A stretch of DNA of 64,000 nucleotides from Erythrophleum ivorense (Eukaryota; Streptophyta; Magnoliopsida; Fabales; Fabaceae): assembly GCA_026724425.1 (NCBI GenBank), contig JAIUCV010000116.1, positions 2,542,001 to 2,606,000 of the forward strand. Reading direction: 5' to 3'. Positions within the stretch are counted from its first letter, which is position 1; each line of letters begins with the position of its first letter. The notes below the pieces were generated by a model that was not told the origin of the DNA, did not search any database, and saw only the letters and a program-made list of their open reading frames with translations. Position numbers and translations under genes: made by a program. Of this stretch, positions 32,784-44,589 are shown piece by piece.

Positions 32784-34233
32784 GTTAAAATAGTGTTATA
32801 ATCCCTTAATTTTATTTATCATTTCAAAATAATCCTATAAATTTGAAGCATTTCAAAATAATTTTTTAAGTTTTAATTTCGTCTCATAAACTCCTTTAAT
32901 TAAAATCCATTAAAACACTTAATAACATTTATTTCTATAATAACATAAAAGCCATATGTATATTTTCTTTTATTTTAAATTATAAAATAACGTCTAATCA
33001 CCATTTAAAAAAAAAGATATCTGTTTGCTTTACAAAATATACCAGACAAAGGGTTTTAACTGGACCCCTAACCAGAGCCTCTCTAGACCCTCAAGGTTCT
33101 CTTAACCTTCTGCTTTGCTATGGACGACAACGATGCCTTGAGATTACTGCTTCCAACCCACACGATTGGAGAATCATTCGTTATATCAATAAGAGTTAAT
33201 TGGTCTTGCTACTTCGCGTTTCTTTGCCTTGATTTTGATAAAGTCTTTTAAGATTCTTCCATCTTTCTTGAAAGATGAGAAAAATACATTAACCCAATTT
33301 TTCAATCATAAAATCAATGAAATCTTTATAAAGAAAATGGGATTTCAATGTTTGGTAGTAAAGAAAGTGAATCACTTAAATCTGGGATAGGAGGATGTTA
33401 TACAATGAATGAAATTGGAGGAATTGCCAAAAAGGAAAAAGAAAAAAGAGCAATCACAAAATGATAAATACTTGGGTGTTGTCCTTCTCTTTCTAGTTGA
33501 CTTGTCTACCTCTCTGTTTTGTTTCAATGTATATGTTGTATGGGAGATTAAGAAAATGCAGTTGCTCTTTTTTCCATATTAAATCTACTTAATTAATATG
33601 TGGATGACCCCTCTATGATTCATACATCACACAAAACAACATTTTTAATTTTATGGATTTAAGCATAAGTGAGAAAAATAAATCAATGACGCTGTGCATG
33701 GCTGAAAGCTTAAAAAAATACATAGACTTTAAATAAAAACAATATTTTCAGCAAACTTAAAAAAAGAAGGCTTCTAAGCTTAGCCTGCCTTGCAGTTTGA
33801 ATGGTATAATCTACTCTTTTAAAAGAAAGAAAAAATAATCAAATATATTTGTGCAAAAAGTATCGGGGTAGAATTGGTATTGGAATTTTGAATTGTAAAG
33901 TGGGCAGGCGAAGGTTCACTCATTGTGAGAGTAACAAAGCCCTTTGTCTTAGATAATTTGCGAATCCAATAGATATCCTTTATTTTTTGTCTCTCTTTTG
34001 TTTTTAAATGTCCGTTAGATGTCAATTTATTGTTTAAAATGAAAAAAAAAAACGCATGTAACTTTCAAGTAAATGTAAAAATAAATGCCATCTTAACGGA
34101 TTTCACCTTTTAAAAAAAAAGCATTTTTATGAGACTAAATTATTATTTAATCAATTATTTTGAAACCTTTCAAATTTAAATTATCATTTTGGAATAATAA
34201 ATAAAGTTAAAGGATCATAATATTATTTTATCT
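32784..34233. mobile_element. W1: long inverted-repeat element within the ABCB-derived unit
   Basis: The left arm (GTTAAAATAGTGTTATAATCCCTTAAT..., to about 33020) pairs with the reverse complement of the right arm (about 34005-34233). The core includes a block at 33060-33460 that is also conserved in the sister element W2 (42030-42430). Within it the readings MDDNDALRLLLPTHTIGESF and KKMGFQCLVVKKV correspond to MEDNYILRLPLASPIIGESF and KKMGFECLVAKRI in W2. No transposase is recognised. It is probably a non-autonomous MULE-like element carrying foreign sequence. Confidence 0.65.
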
Positions 34234-35070
34234 ATTTTTTCTTGATCTTATTATTTTTATTTTATTTTTTTATTAATTTTGTAAGAACTTTATCATTTTA
34301 AGAAAATTAATTGAAAGAAAAAAAATTTAAAATCGAGGATCTTAAATTGAAGTTATTTATATTAAATCACTTTAAAATTTGGAATTATTTTAAAGAACTT
34401 AAAGATAAAAAATTATAACTTAAAATCTTGAATTATAATTTTTAAATTTTTGTGCATAATTTAAATTTTTGGTTATTAGATTTTTTAAAAATAATTTTAA
34501 AATTCAACATCATTCAATATAAATATTTTCAATTTAAAACTTTTTAATTGTAATTTAAAAAAAAAGAATTTAGAAGAACAAAAAGGGCACAATCCCTTGA
34601 ATTTATTTGATATACATAAAATAAAAATAAAAATAAAAATAAAAATAAAAATAAAAATAAAATGATATTTTTATTTTTATTTTAAAAATTTATAAAATAT
34701 ATTAAATAATATTAAATAATAATTATTGTACATAATAAATATTATACAATTTTTTTTTCAACTACCAATCATATCGTTGGTGAGAGAGAGAGATAGAGAG
34801 AGAGAGGTACAAAGTGATTGCCAATAAATTCAACCAGAAGAGAAAAGAAAGCTGCTCCAGAATAAAGTTACTAAATGATCATGCCTGATAAGTCCAATAG
34901 GTGATGTCTTTTCCGGAATTAAGATGCCAAGTGTCTGTTATGGCCTTACCGCATTAGGGAAAGGGAGACGTTTCTGGTATAAAAGAAAAAGTGCCTCTTG
35001 AAACAGTTATAAGTGGACGATATAGAGCACGGCGTGGGGAGATTTAAAAGTAAAAATCATAAAAATAAGG
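34234..35070. repeat. Duplicated block with promoter-like sequence and microsatellites (Y1 tail)
   Basis: 34560-35060 is repeated at 39680-39960 and 44120-44360. Shared words include TTTAGAAGAACAAAAAGGGC, ACAAAGTGATTGC, ATGCCAAGTG and GCCTTACCGCATTAG. A TATAAAAG lies at about 34978-34987, so this may be the decayed promoter of the duplicated gene unit. It also contains (AAAATA)n at 34616-34663 and (GA)n near 34780-34806. Confidence 0.6.
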
Positions 35071-35380
35071 GGCCTGTTTAAAATTATTCTTGTTTTAATG
35101 TTTTTAAAACATATATTTTTAAGAATTAATTTTTGAAAACAAAAATATTAAAAAATTTATTTGAATCATTATTTTAAAAAATAATTATTTTTTATTTTTT
35201 ATCTGATTCTGTAGAACAAAAATTACAGAACACTTAAAAAGTGTTTTAAATTTTTTGTTTTTGAAAATAAAATTTTGTTTTTTTATACAAAACACTTCAT
35301 TAAAAATACATTATCAAACAAATTTTTTTATTTTTAAAAACAAAAAAATTGTTCTACAAAATTAAATCAAACAGGGCCAC
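35071..35380. mobile_element. MITE of about 310 bp with GGCCTGTTT ends, copy 1
   Basis: Begins GGCCTGTTTAAAATTATT and ends AAATCAAACAGGGCCAC. The body matches the reverse complement of 43196-43515 along its length (TTATTTGAATCATTATT, CTGATTCTGTAGAACAAAAATTA, CTTAAAAAGT). It is absent at the equivalent position of the sister blocks. It is noncoding. The end sequence is of hAT/PIF type, and the target duplication is not clear. Confidence 0.7.
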
Positions 35381-35444
35381 CCTTTTATTTAGAAAACGAA
35401 AACTCTGGTGTGCACTACAGAGAGCCGTGATCGAGTTCAACTTA

Positions 35445-36000
35445 GGCCCCGTTTAGTAGGCAGGAGAGAGCATTCATGGAATGGAAATGGGAAATAGAAT
35501 GGGAATGGAAAGGAATCTTGTACCCCATAAGTATGTTTGGTATGATGGAAACAAAAAAAAAATATTTTTATTTTTTTATATTTGAAATGGGATGAAAGAG
35601 AGATTGAAAGGTTAAAATATTCTTAATTATTTTTTATTATTAATAATTATAAAATATAATAAAATAATTATTTTTAATTATCAATAAAAATAAAAAATGA
35701 GAAAAATAATTATTTTTTATTTTTGATAATAATAAAATAATAAAATTTAATTTTAAAAAATTAATTTTAATTATCTCTACCATCAGAAATTAAAACATAC
35801 AAGGTTAAAATGGTCCAAAAATTTGCTTTCCCTCAAGGTAGACTACTTTCCATTACAAATATAAAGGTTTGCACTCTTCCATATTTGAGGGTTTGGACTT
35901 TCTCAAGAAAAAGACTACGCTGCATAACAAACATGCTTTCCTTGCCTCCCATTCCCTTTTCCATTCCAGGAGTGGTCTTTCCTGTGTACCAAACAGGCCC
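35445..36000. mobile_element. PIF/Harbinger (Tourist-like) MITE, 556 bp
   Basis: Left end GGCCCCGTTTAGTA and right end TACCAAACAGGCCC match 11 of 14 when inverted. They are flanked by TTA on both sides (35442-35444 and 36001-36003), the 3-bp duplication of PIF/Harbinger elements. The arms are purine-rich on the left (GGAATGGAAATGGGAAATAG) and complementary on the right (CCCATTCCCTTTTCCATTCC). It is absent from the sister blocks. There is no transposase. Confidence 0.82.
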
Positions 36001-36086
36001 TTAGAAGCTTCCCAAAGAAATAAAAATGCTTTGACATTACCGTTGGCTTTTGCACCGCATGATTTTAAAAAAAAAAATTATAAAAA

Positions 36087-37650
36087 TTAATTCTTTAACC
36101 TTTCTAATTTATTTTAATTTTTAACTTAATCTTTATAACTTTTTTTAAAAAATTTAATCCCTATATTTTTTAGACGTTTCAATATTAATTCCTATACCTT
36201 TTTAAGTATTAAAATCTAATTCTATGCTCCGTCCACATGGCATTATTTCTATTAAATTAATCCGAGGTGTCAAATGTAAGCTTAGTTGGCTGCCACATAT
36301 GGTTACATATAGGATGATGGATGGGCTTAGGTATATCTAAAACGGTAAAACACAGAGCGGAAGGCACAAAACGCACGCACAGTAGAAGCATCGTTAAAAT
36401 CAAAGCAAGAGGAGTAGCAGATGCAGGGCTCAGCTTTTTCTGAGACTTCACGCAGAACGGGAGATCGAGAGCGTAGAGGAGACGTGAAAACGCGAAGGAG
36501 ATCTGTCGCACACCCAAGGCATCGAGAGCGCAAAGCAGCTTATGTTCTGCAACTCAGTTTGTTAATCAACTTTTGTTCATTGGGATGCTAAATATGTTCA
36601 TTGTACCAATTGACTTGCAATGTTAATTATGTGTTTTCTTTTCTCCTATACTTCCTCTCAAGTTGTTGATTCTGCAAAAATAGAAGTGTTACAATACAAT
36701 TAACGATGTGTTTGGCACTTTCATAAAGCAAGTTTTTCACATTACTCTGTTAGGAAGAGGTGATGGATTTAAGATTTTAAATGAGAACATATATCTTACT
36801 TAGATAAATCAAATTTGCAAAAAAGGATTGTACTTTCAAATTTTAATACACGAAAATTAGCTATACAGCAGCAAGCAATGAATTATATAATGCAAGTGGC
36901 TGCAGCTGATATGTATTTTGTCAGCATGTGTCTGCATCTTTCTAATCATATGGCACCTTAATGATTCAATTAAAAAAAGAAGGGAGAAGATAAATGAATT
37001 TAATCTGCAACTTTTGCCACTCAGCTAAATAAATCTGATCTACAACTTCTGTAACTCAACTAAAAGGCATAAATGAAATGGCACTTGCACCATGTTATTA
37101 TTCTGCAACAAGTTGTGTGTGTGTGTGTACTGCAACATCAGATGTACTGAAATTATCTCTTCGGAGTTCTGATTTCATCTAAAAATTTGTGGCTGTGGGG
37201 TACATCAGAAATGGATGGCGTTTCCCCTGCGTGCATTCTGAAGATGAAGAGGAGAAGAACGAAGCTTTGGGTGTGCGACACATCTTCTCCGCGTTTTCAC
37301 GTCTGCTCTGAGTGAAGCCGGAGAAAACGATGAACCCTTGCGTCTGCGACTCCTCTTGTTCTTGGTTTTTGCAGTGCTTGCGTCTTGTACCTTCTGCTCT
37401 GCGTGTTAACGTTTCAGATATATCCAAACCCATCATCCTCCGTGTAATAATATGTGGCAGCCATCTAAACCTCCATTTGACACCTCTGATTAATTTAACG
37501 GAAATTATGCCATGTGGATAGGATAAGGAAGTAGATTTTAAGGGTCAAAAAGTATACTGAGAGATTTGAAAAGTATAAGGATCAAATTAAAAAAAAATTA
37601 TAGGGACCAAATTGAAAATCAAGATAAATTATAGGAAGTAAATGATTAAT
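36087..37650. mobile_element. Mutator-like non-autonomous element with about 450-500-bp inverted repeats
   Basis: The left arm (36087 to about 36550) pairs with the reverse complement of about 37200-37650. Examples are CACACCCAAGGC / GCTTTGGGTGTG, ACGTGAAAACGCG / CGCGTTTTCACGT and CCACATGGCATTATTTC / GAAATTATGCCATGTGG. The ends resemble those of the 28855 element. A clean 9-bp duplication was not found. The sister junction at 44530-44600 lacks it, showing that it is an insertion. ORFs inside lie in the paired arms. The borders are good to about 10 bp. Confidence 0.75.
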
Positions 37651-37663
37651 TTTTTTTAATAAA

Positions 37664-39290
37664 GTTAATACTTAGAAATGACCTGATATTACCTTGAGTC
37701 AATTGCAAGCTCCAAATTAATGAACTTAATGGCTTATAGACTTAATTACTTGACTATTAATGCTTGAAACATTCATTTATGATTCACCTTCAACTATGCT
37801 GAGTCTAAATATATACTTAATGCTATTCGATTGGTATGCAAAAATTAGATATGAAATTTAAATAAAGAGTAGAAGGTAAAAAGATAATTTTGAAAATACA
37901 AAATAACTTTAATATTTTAAAATTTAATGATTGAATAATAATTAATAAATAGTATTAAGTGACGGTTGAGTAATAATTATAAAAATAAAATAAACATTAT
38001 ATAAAATTTTCTTTTTATCTTTCTTTTTCTTTCCTCCTACCAAATAAGGTTAATATATCAATCTTTTTCATGATAAAAATCAAGAAATTCTTACTTCACT
38101 ATTTGTTATTTTTATTTAATTTTTTGGAATGTTATATTATGATATTATTTATATTATTAAAGTTTTCAAAGATTTGTTTATGATTATTTGTCTAGAGATT
38201 ATAAACTAATTTTTAAAAAAATTAAAAAATAATTTTAGTAATGACAATTAAGCGCATTTCACCACCAAAACTAATTTTCAATTAAAAAAGTTACTACTAA
38301 AAATTCCCTTTTAAGTGGCAAGTGACAATAAACAATTGTCCCAACTAAAAAATCTTAGTTGCGAAAGCAATTGCCATTGAAAGTCCCCGTCTAGCAATGA
38401 TCCTTCTCAAATATATATTAAAAGTGTGTTTAAATGAATAACAAGAAATGAAATAATTAATATGGGCTAAACCATTGTTCAAGAGCTTTTTTTTTAGTTG
38501 GAATCAAATGACAAATAAGGGATTCCAAAATCTCTCACCACCAACAAAAATTCAAAATTTATTTTATGCTTCCAAATTTGAAAGTTTGAGATGGAATAAA
38601 ATAAATAAGTGATACAATTATAATTATATCTTCTTTAATTAAAAATTTACTAAGATCATATTCTTTGTAAGGATAATATTAAAAAAAAATTTATAAGTTA
38701 TTTTATTTCATGAATGGTTACATCTCTTTTCTCAATGAATCCTTAAATAATAGAATTGCATATTATTTGTTATTTTATTTATTGTCATTTTATTTCATTC
38801 CTTGATAAACTATCAAATCTAACTTAAATGAAAGTAGTCTAGTGGCAATATTTGGATGACAACTAAAAATGCTCACCATGAAAATTTTGAGTATCGGGAC
38901 ATGTAACTATTATTTTGTAGTGACCCAAATATCGTCATTAAAAAGCCAATCTTTTGCAGTGATGAGTGATGGCTATAATGTCATGTTTTAAAGATGTTAT
39001 TTTTATTTTTTTTAACCTCTATTGTTGTTAGTGTAGTTTTCTCGCTGGTATTTTGAAAAAGAAAAAAGTACAGGTGGAATAACTTATTGTGGAGGGTGCG
39101 AAACTCGGCGAGGGACAGAATTTGTTGGTTCTGCAGCAACGGAACTTTCCGTCGATACCTTTTTTTTTTCGGTGGGGGCAGCCAAATTTCGAAATTTCAA
39201 CATCCTAATTTCAACGGTTTTGTATGGAGATTGGCATTTTGGTCTAAAGATACATGAACATATGCCACCCTGTCTTCCTCGTGACGACTT
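37664..39290. repeat. X1: duplicated block with a CACTA-like end
   Basis: Matches 40320-41257 and 44590-45990. Shared words include AGAAATGACCTGATA, AATCAATTGCAAGCTC, TTAATGGCTTATAGACTTAAT, AGAAATTCTTACTTCACT and GACAGAATTTGTTGG. CCAATCTTTTGCAGTG at 38946-38961, reversed, is CACTGCAAAAGATTGG, close to the CACTACAAGAAATTGG end of CACTA transposons, with GTGGCAATATTTGGRTG-like subterminal repeats. No opposite CACTA end or transposase was found. Confidence 0.65.
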
Positions 39291-40077
39291 TCTAAATTTA
39301 ATAGATTATTTTGAAATGTTTTAAATTTAAGAAATTATTTTAAAATGATAAATAAATTTAAAGAACTACAATATTATTTCATTTTTTACTTTTATTATAT
39401 TTTGTTATTTTTAATTAAATTTTGCAACAACTTAGCTTTTTAAGCACATTCATTGTATAAAAAAGATAAAAAAAGTTACAGATTCCAAATCAAATATATT
39501 TATATTGAATGATTTTAAATTTTAAAATTATTTTAAAAGATATAAAGATAAAAAAATTTAATTTGAAATTTTGAATTTTAATTATTTTTTACAATTTAAA
39601 TTTTTTGTTATTAAAATTTTTAAAATAATTTTAAAATTTAAGATTATTTAATATAAATATTTTTTACTTTCATTTTTTCAAAAATGAATTTAGAAGAGCA
39701 AGACAGGCACAATCCTAGCGCGTGTGTGAGAGAGAAAAAGAGATACAAAGTGATTGCGAATAAATTCAACCAAAAAAAAAAACTGCTTGTGAATAAAGTT
39801 ACTGAATAATTATAGCTGATAAGTACAAGAGATGATGTGTTTTCTAGAATTAAGGTGCCAAGTATATGTCATGGCCTTACCGCATTAGGAAAAAGAGACT
39901 GTTCTGGTATAAAAGAAAATGTGGCTCTTAAGAAAATTACAAGTGGAGGATATGCGAGACAAAGACTGTCATAGTTAATTTCATTTTGGGCCCCAAAAAA
40001 AAAACAGAATTAATTAAAACACCAAAAACTTGGTTGTAACTTGTAACTAGTAGCAGAACGGACACAGCGTGGAGAAG

Positions 40078-40132
<55 letters not shown>

Positions 40133-40319
40133 GACGGCCATTCTAAAACAACAACTTTGATTAACATTCAGGCTTTTCAAATAAATATAAATGATATTAT
40201 ATTGAAGGGATCAAACTCTCAACATTACCCAAATCCCCACTCTATCCTGCTTACTTGAATATAAGTGCTTTGATATTACTGTTGGCTTTTACATTTTTTT
40301 TTTTATATTTGGGAAGTAT
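39291..40319. repeat. Y2: truncated sister of the Y block, with a (TAA)n microsatellite
   Basis: 39291-39960 aligns with 34140-35030 and 43690-44360, including AGAAAAAGAGATACAAAGTG, AATAAAGTTACTGAATAATTAT, GGCCTTACCGCATTAGG and TTCTGGTATAAAAGAAAA. The ABCB fragment and most of the W element are missing from this copy. (TAA)18 lies at 40078-40132. The ORF over it is only its translation. Confidence 0.65.
40078..40132. repeat. (TAA)n microsatellite, about 18 units
   Basis: Uninterrupted ATA/TAA repeat of about 55 bp. Confidence 0.97.
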
Positions 40320-41257
40320 TGGTTACTACTTAGAATTTAGAAATGACCTAATAGTGCCTTGAATCAATTGCAAGCTCCAAATTAATGGACTTAATGGCTT
40401 ATAGACTTAATTAGTTCACTATTAATGCTTGAAACATTTGGCTCACCTCAAACTATGCTAAATCTAAATATGTACTTAAATGCTCAACTATAATATCAAT
40501 CTTTCCAACTGTAAAAATAAAGAAATTCTTACTTTACTATTTGTTATTTTTATTTAGAATTTTTGGATTATATCATGATATTATTCATATCATTAAAGTT
40601 TTCAAAGTTCTGTTTATGATCATCTTGGATATTATAAACTAGTTCAAAAAAAATTAAAAAATTACTTTTGAGAATTGAGTGTCACAACTAAAACCAATTT
40701 TTAGCCCAAAACAAAATTATCATTACAAGTTCTTTTTCAATAACAAGTGACAACATACAATTGTCTTACCTAAATAACTTTGATTGTGACAAAAGTTGCT
40801 ACTAAAAATCTCTATTCAATAGTGATCCTTATCAAAGATTAAAGGTGTATTTGTCCCTCCAAATTGGAGGTTTGAGATAGAATAAATAAATAAGTGATAC
40901 AATTATAATTATATCTTCTTTAACTAAAGTTTATTAAAATCATATTCTTTATAAGAGTATATTGAAAAATTAATTTATAAATCATTCTATTTAATTAATA
41001 ACTCCATCTCTTCTATATTTAAACTCTCAAACAATAAAATTACATATTACTTACTATTTTACTTATTGCTTCTCTATTATTTACCATTCCATTCCATTCT
41101 ATTCCTAAATTTCCAAACATAACCTAAATAAAAGTAGTTTAGTGGCAATATTTGTGTGGCAACTAAAAATTGTCACCATTAAAGAGTTTCAGTATTAGGA
41201 CATGTAACCACGATTTTGTTGTTAAGGCTGATGATTATAATGTCATGTTTTAAAACT
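40320..41257. repeat. X2: shorter sister of the X block, joined to the ABCB fragment
   Basis: Collinear with X1 and X3 but deleted between GATTTTGTTG and GCTGATGATTATAATGTCATG, so the CACTA-like end is lost. It also lacks the GACAGAATTTGTTGG part. It runs directly into the ABCB exon fragment at 41258. Confidence 0.65.
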
Positions 41258-41690
41258 GGTGCAATAGCAAAGCTAGCAATATCTTCCATCAGAACCGTCT
41301 ATTCCTTTGTTGGGGAAGCTAATTTCTCCTCTGTTTTACAAGGTTCAGTTAAGTTGGGTCTAAAACAAGGCCTAGCCATAGGAAGCAACGGTATTGCCTT
41401 TGCTATATGGTCCTTCACGTGCTATCATGGTAGCAAAATTGTTATGTACGATGGTGCTCAAGGCGGGACCCTCTCTTTGCCGTTGGAGGAGCCATAGCTC
41501 ATGGTGGGCTATAATAATAGCTCTTAATCATTATTCTTTATGCTTAAAATTGTTCTTTGTGAAACAAAGCACCAGGTGCTGGTTTATCCAACGTGAAGTA
41601 CTTCTCGGAAGCAAGTTCAGCAGGCTAACGTATAATGGAGGTGAAAGGAGAATTCCCATCATTACTGCTTCTTAAGTATCCGTGTGTGTT
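41258..41690 (+). pseudogene. ABCB (MDR/P-glycoprotein) transporter exon fragment, copy 2
   Basis: Plus-strand frame GAIAKLAISSIRTVYSFVGE is followed in frame by ANFSSVLQGSVKLGLKQGLA, IGSNGIAFAIWSFTCYHGSK and IVMYDGAQGGT. Compared with copy 1, a short segment equivalent to TKTTAAF is missing. A small insertion after GGT shifts the frame (TLSLPLEEP instead of TIFAIGAAI), then TAG. After a decayed intron-like gap, GAGLSNVKYFSEASSAG, a stop and RIMEV are readable. It is the same region of the first transmembrane domain as copy 1. It retains a longer open stretch than copy 1 but is still broken. Confidence 0.85.
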
Positions 41691-41795
41691 AAAGAGGGTT
41701 TTTCAGATATGGAGGATTTGCTGCTTCTCGGGCAAGACGCAGGAAAGTTCGCGTGCGTAAAACTGACTTACAAGTGATTCCTATGTGGCATCCAC

Positions 41796-43790
41796 GAGTA
41801 TTTTCAAATAGTCCCTTAAGTTTCAATTTCAATTTATAAAAATTTCTTTTTAAGTGCAATCTGTTAGAACACGTAATGGCATTCATGATTGAAAAATTGG
41901 ATGAATGTGTATTTTCTTTTATTTTAAATAATCTATTCGCATCTAACCAACAAAAAAAAAAAAGCAGGAAAATGAAAGATATGGGAGACAACGACGTCTT
42001 GAGATTGGCTTCACAAAACATCCACGACAAAGGATCTTGACTCGACCCCTAAGTAGAGCTGCTCTGGATCCCCACTGTGCTCTTATGCTTCTACTTTGCT
42101 ATGGAAGATAACTACATCTTGAGATTGCCACTTGCAAGCCCCATTATTGGAGAATCATTCGTTATATCAGTAAGGGTTGATCAGTCTTGCTGCTTCCCAT
42201 TTTCTTTGCCTTGATTTTGACAAAGTCCTTTCAGAATCTTCCATCTTTCATGAAAGATGAGAAAAATACACATTAACCCAATTTTTGAATCATAAAATTG
42301 ATGAAATCTTGACAAAGAAAATGGGATTTGAATGTTTGGTAGCCAAGAGAATAACTCACTTCAAACTGGAATGGGAGGAGGATTCACAACGAGAGCAATT
42401 GGAGGAATTGCAAAAAAAGCAAACCAATTGCAAAAAAAATATGAAGACTTGGTTGATGTCCTTCTTTCTCGAGTCCACCTCTCTTTTGTTTTGATGTATT
42501 CCTTTCGATCTAAAATATAAGTCATTTAAAAAAAAAATTTTAGTCCAAAATGTAAATTACTTGATAATAATAATTATTATTTTTCTTATAATTTTTTTAT
42601 TTAATGGCAACAGCTATGTTAAAAATCCCTCATTTAGTGACAGTTGTATTAATTACAGGAGTAAAGTTGGAAAAACATAATAATATTTAAAAAATTTAAG
42701 AACATAACTAATTTTTTTAAGAAACGTAAATCTATTAAAAGTGACTTATATTTTGGATTAGAGGGAATATATGTTATATTGGAGATTAAGAAAATCCAAT
42801 AACTCTTTTTCCCGTATTAAATCTGTAGTTTAATTAATTTGTGCACGATCCCTCTATGATTCAGACATCACACAAAACAAGAATTTTATTTTTATGGATT
42901 TAAGCATAAGTGGGAATAAAAAATCAACGATGTTATACGTGGGTGAAAGCTTAAAAAACATATAGGGTATGTCAAACTTTAAACCAAAACAATATTTCAA
43001 GCAAATTTACAAAGATGGCTTCTAGCTAGCTTAGCTTGCCTTGAAGTTTGGATGATATGATGATAGTTTTACTCTTTCAAAAGAAAGAAGAAATAACCAA
43101 ATATATCTGTAAATTGGGAAGTGGGCAAACAGAGGTTCACTCATTTCAAAAATAATAAAGCCCTCGATCTCAAATAGTTTGCGAAGCCAACATATGGCTT
43201 TGTTTGATTTCTTGTTTTCAAAAAAATTTTTTGTTTTTAAAAATAAAAAAAATAAAAATACTTGTTTGATAATATGTTTTTAATAAAATATTTTGTAAAA
43301 TAAAAAAACATAATTTTGTTTTCAAAAACAGAAAAATCAGAATACTTTTTAAGTGTTTTATAATTTTTGTTCTACAGAATCAGAAAAAAAAAACAAAAAA
43401 TAACTACTTTTCAGAATAATGATTCAAATAAATTTTTTAATTTTTTGTTCTCAAAATTTGTTCTAAAAAACATCTATTTTAAAAATATTAAAACAAAAAC
43501 AATTTTAAACAGGCTCTTATATCGTTTGTTTTTTATTTTATTTTTCTAATTTTTGGTTTTATTTTTAAATATTAATTAGATGCCAACTCACCATTTAAAA
43601 TAAAAGAAAATATACATAGAACTTTTATGTAAGCATAGAAAGAAACATCTCTCAACGGATTTTATTTAAAGAAAAAAGAATTTTTATCAGACAAAATTAA
43701 AACTTAATGAATTATTTTAAAATACTTCAAATTTAAAGGATTATTTTAAAATAATAAATAAAGTTAAGGGATTATAACACTATTTTAACC
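41796..43790. mobile_element. W2: sister of the long inverted-repeat element, left end truncated
   Basis: The right arm (43575-43790, TTTAAAGGATTATTTTAAAATAATAAATAAAGTTAAGGGATTATAACACTATTTTAAC) pairs with the left arm (41796-41965), whose outer end is replaced by other sequence. The core at 42030-42500 is shared with W1. The ORF at 42285-42494 covers the conserved KKMGFECLVAKRI segment. A MITE is inserted at 43196-43515. Confidence 0.6.
43196..43515. mobile_element. MITE of about 320 bp with GGCYYTGTTT ends, copy 2 (inverted)
   Basis: Reverse-complement copy of 35071-35380, from GGCTTTGTTTGATTTC to TTTTAAACAGGCTC. The sister block near 33967-33985 (GCGAATCCAATAGATATCC) lacks it and represents the empty site. 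It is an independent insertion of the same family in the opposite orientation. Confidence 0.7.
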
Positions 43791-44589
43791 TTTTTTTCTC
43801 TTATTCTTATTATATATTATATTTTTTTTTATTAATTTTGTACCAACTTGAGCTTGTTAGGAAAATTAATTGAAGGAAAAAAAGAAAAAACATATTTGTG
43901 AATTTTAAAGTTAAAGATATTTATACATAATGATTTTAAATTTTAAAATTATTTTAAATGACTTAAAGATAAAAAATTTTAATTTAAAGTTTTAAATTGT
44001 AATTTTTTTATATAATTTAAATTTTATTTATGAAAATTTTTATAATAATTTTAAAATTTAAGATGATATAATATCAATATTTTAAACTTAAAAATATGTA
44101 ATTTTTTCCAAAAATAAATTTAGAAGAACAAGAAAGGCACAACCCCTGCGTGTGAGAGAGAAAAAAGAGAGAGATACAAAGTGATTGCGAATAAATTCAT
44201 CAAAAAAAATAAAAAAGGCTGTCTGCGAATAAAGTTATTGAATAATTATGCCTGATAAGTACAATAGATGATGTCTTTTGTGGAAATAAGATGCCAAGTG
44301 GCCGTGTTGGCCTTACCGCATTAGAAAAAGAGTCATTCTGTCCCCGAACGGATCACTTGCTTATATCGTACGGCGTGAAGCGATTTAAAAAAAAAGACTT
44401 TAAATTAAAAGAAAAAAAAAGGACAAACCTTCGAACAATTATTCCGGTTGTATGGGATATAAGGCACAATGCACAACAGCAGACCTGAGACCAACTTATA
44501 GGATCCTCAAAGAAATAAAAGTGCTTTGATATTACCGTTGGCTTTTGCTCTAAATGATTTTCAAAAGACCTTTCTTCTTCTCATAGGTT
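43791..44589. repeat. Y3 tail: third copy of the promoter-like block
   Basis: Matches 34234-35060 and 39291-39960. 44530-44600 (GATATTACCGTTGGCTTTTG... to GGTTACTACTCAGAAATGACC) preserves the junction as it was before the MULE-like insertion at 36087. Confidence 0.65.

Noticed and set aside
39937..40167. Open frame rich in tyrosine on minus
   Set aside because: It is the translation of the (TAA)n microsatellite.
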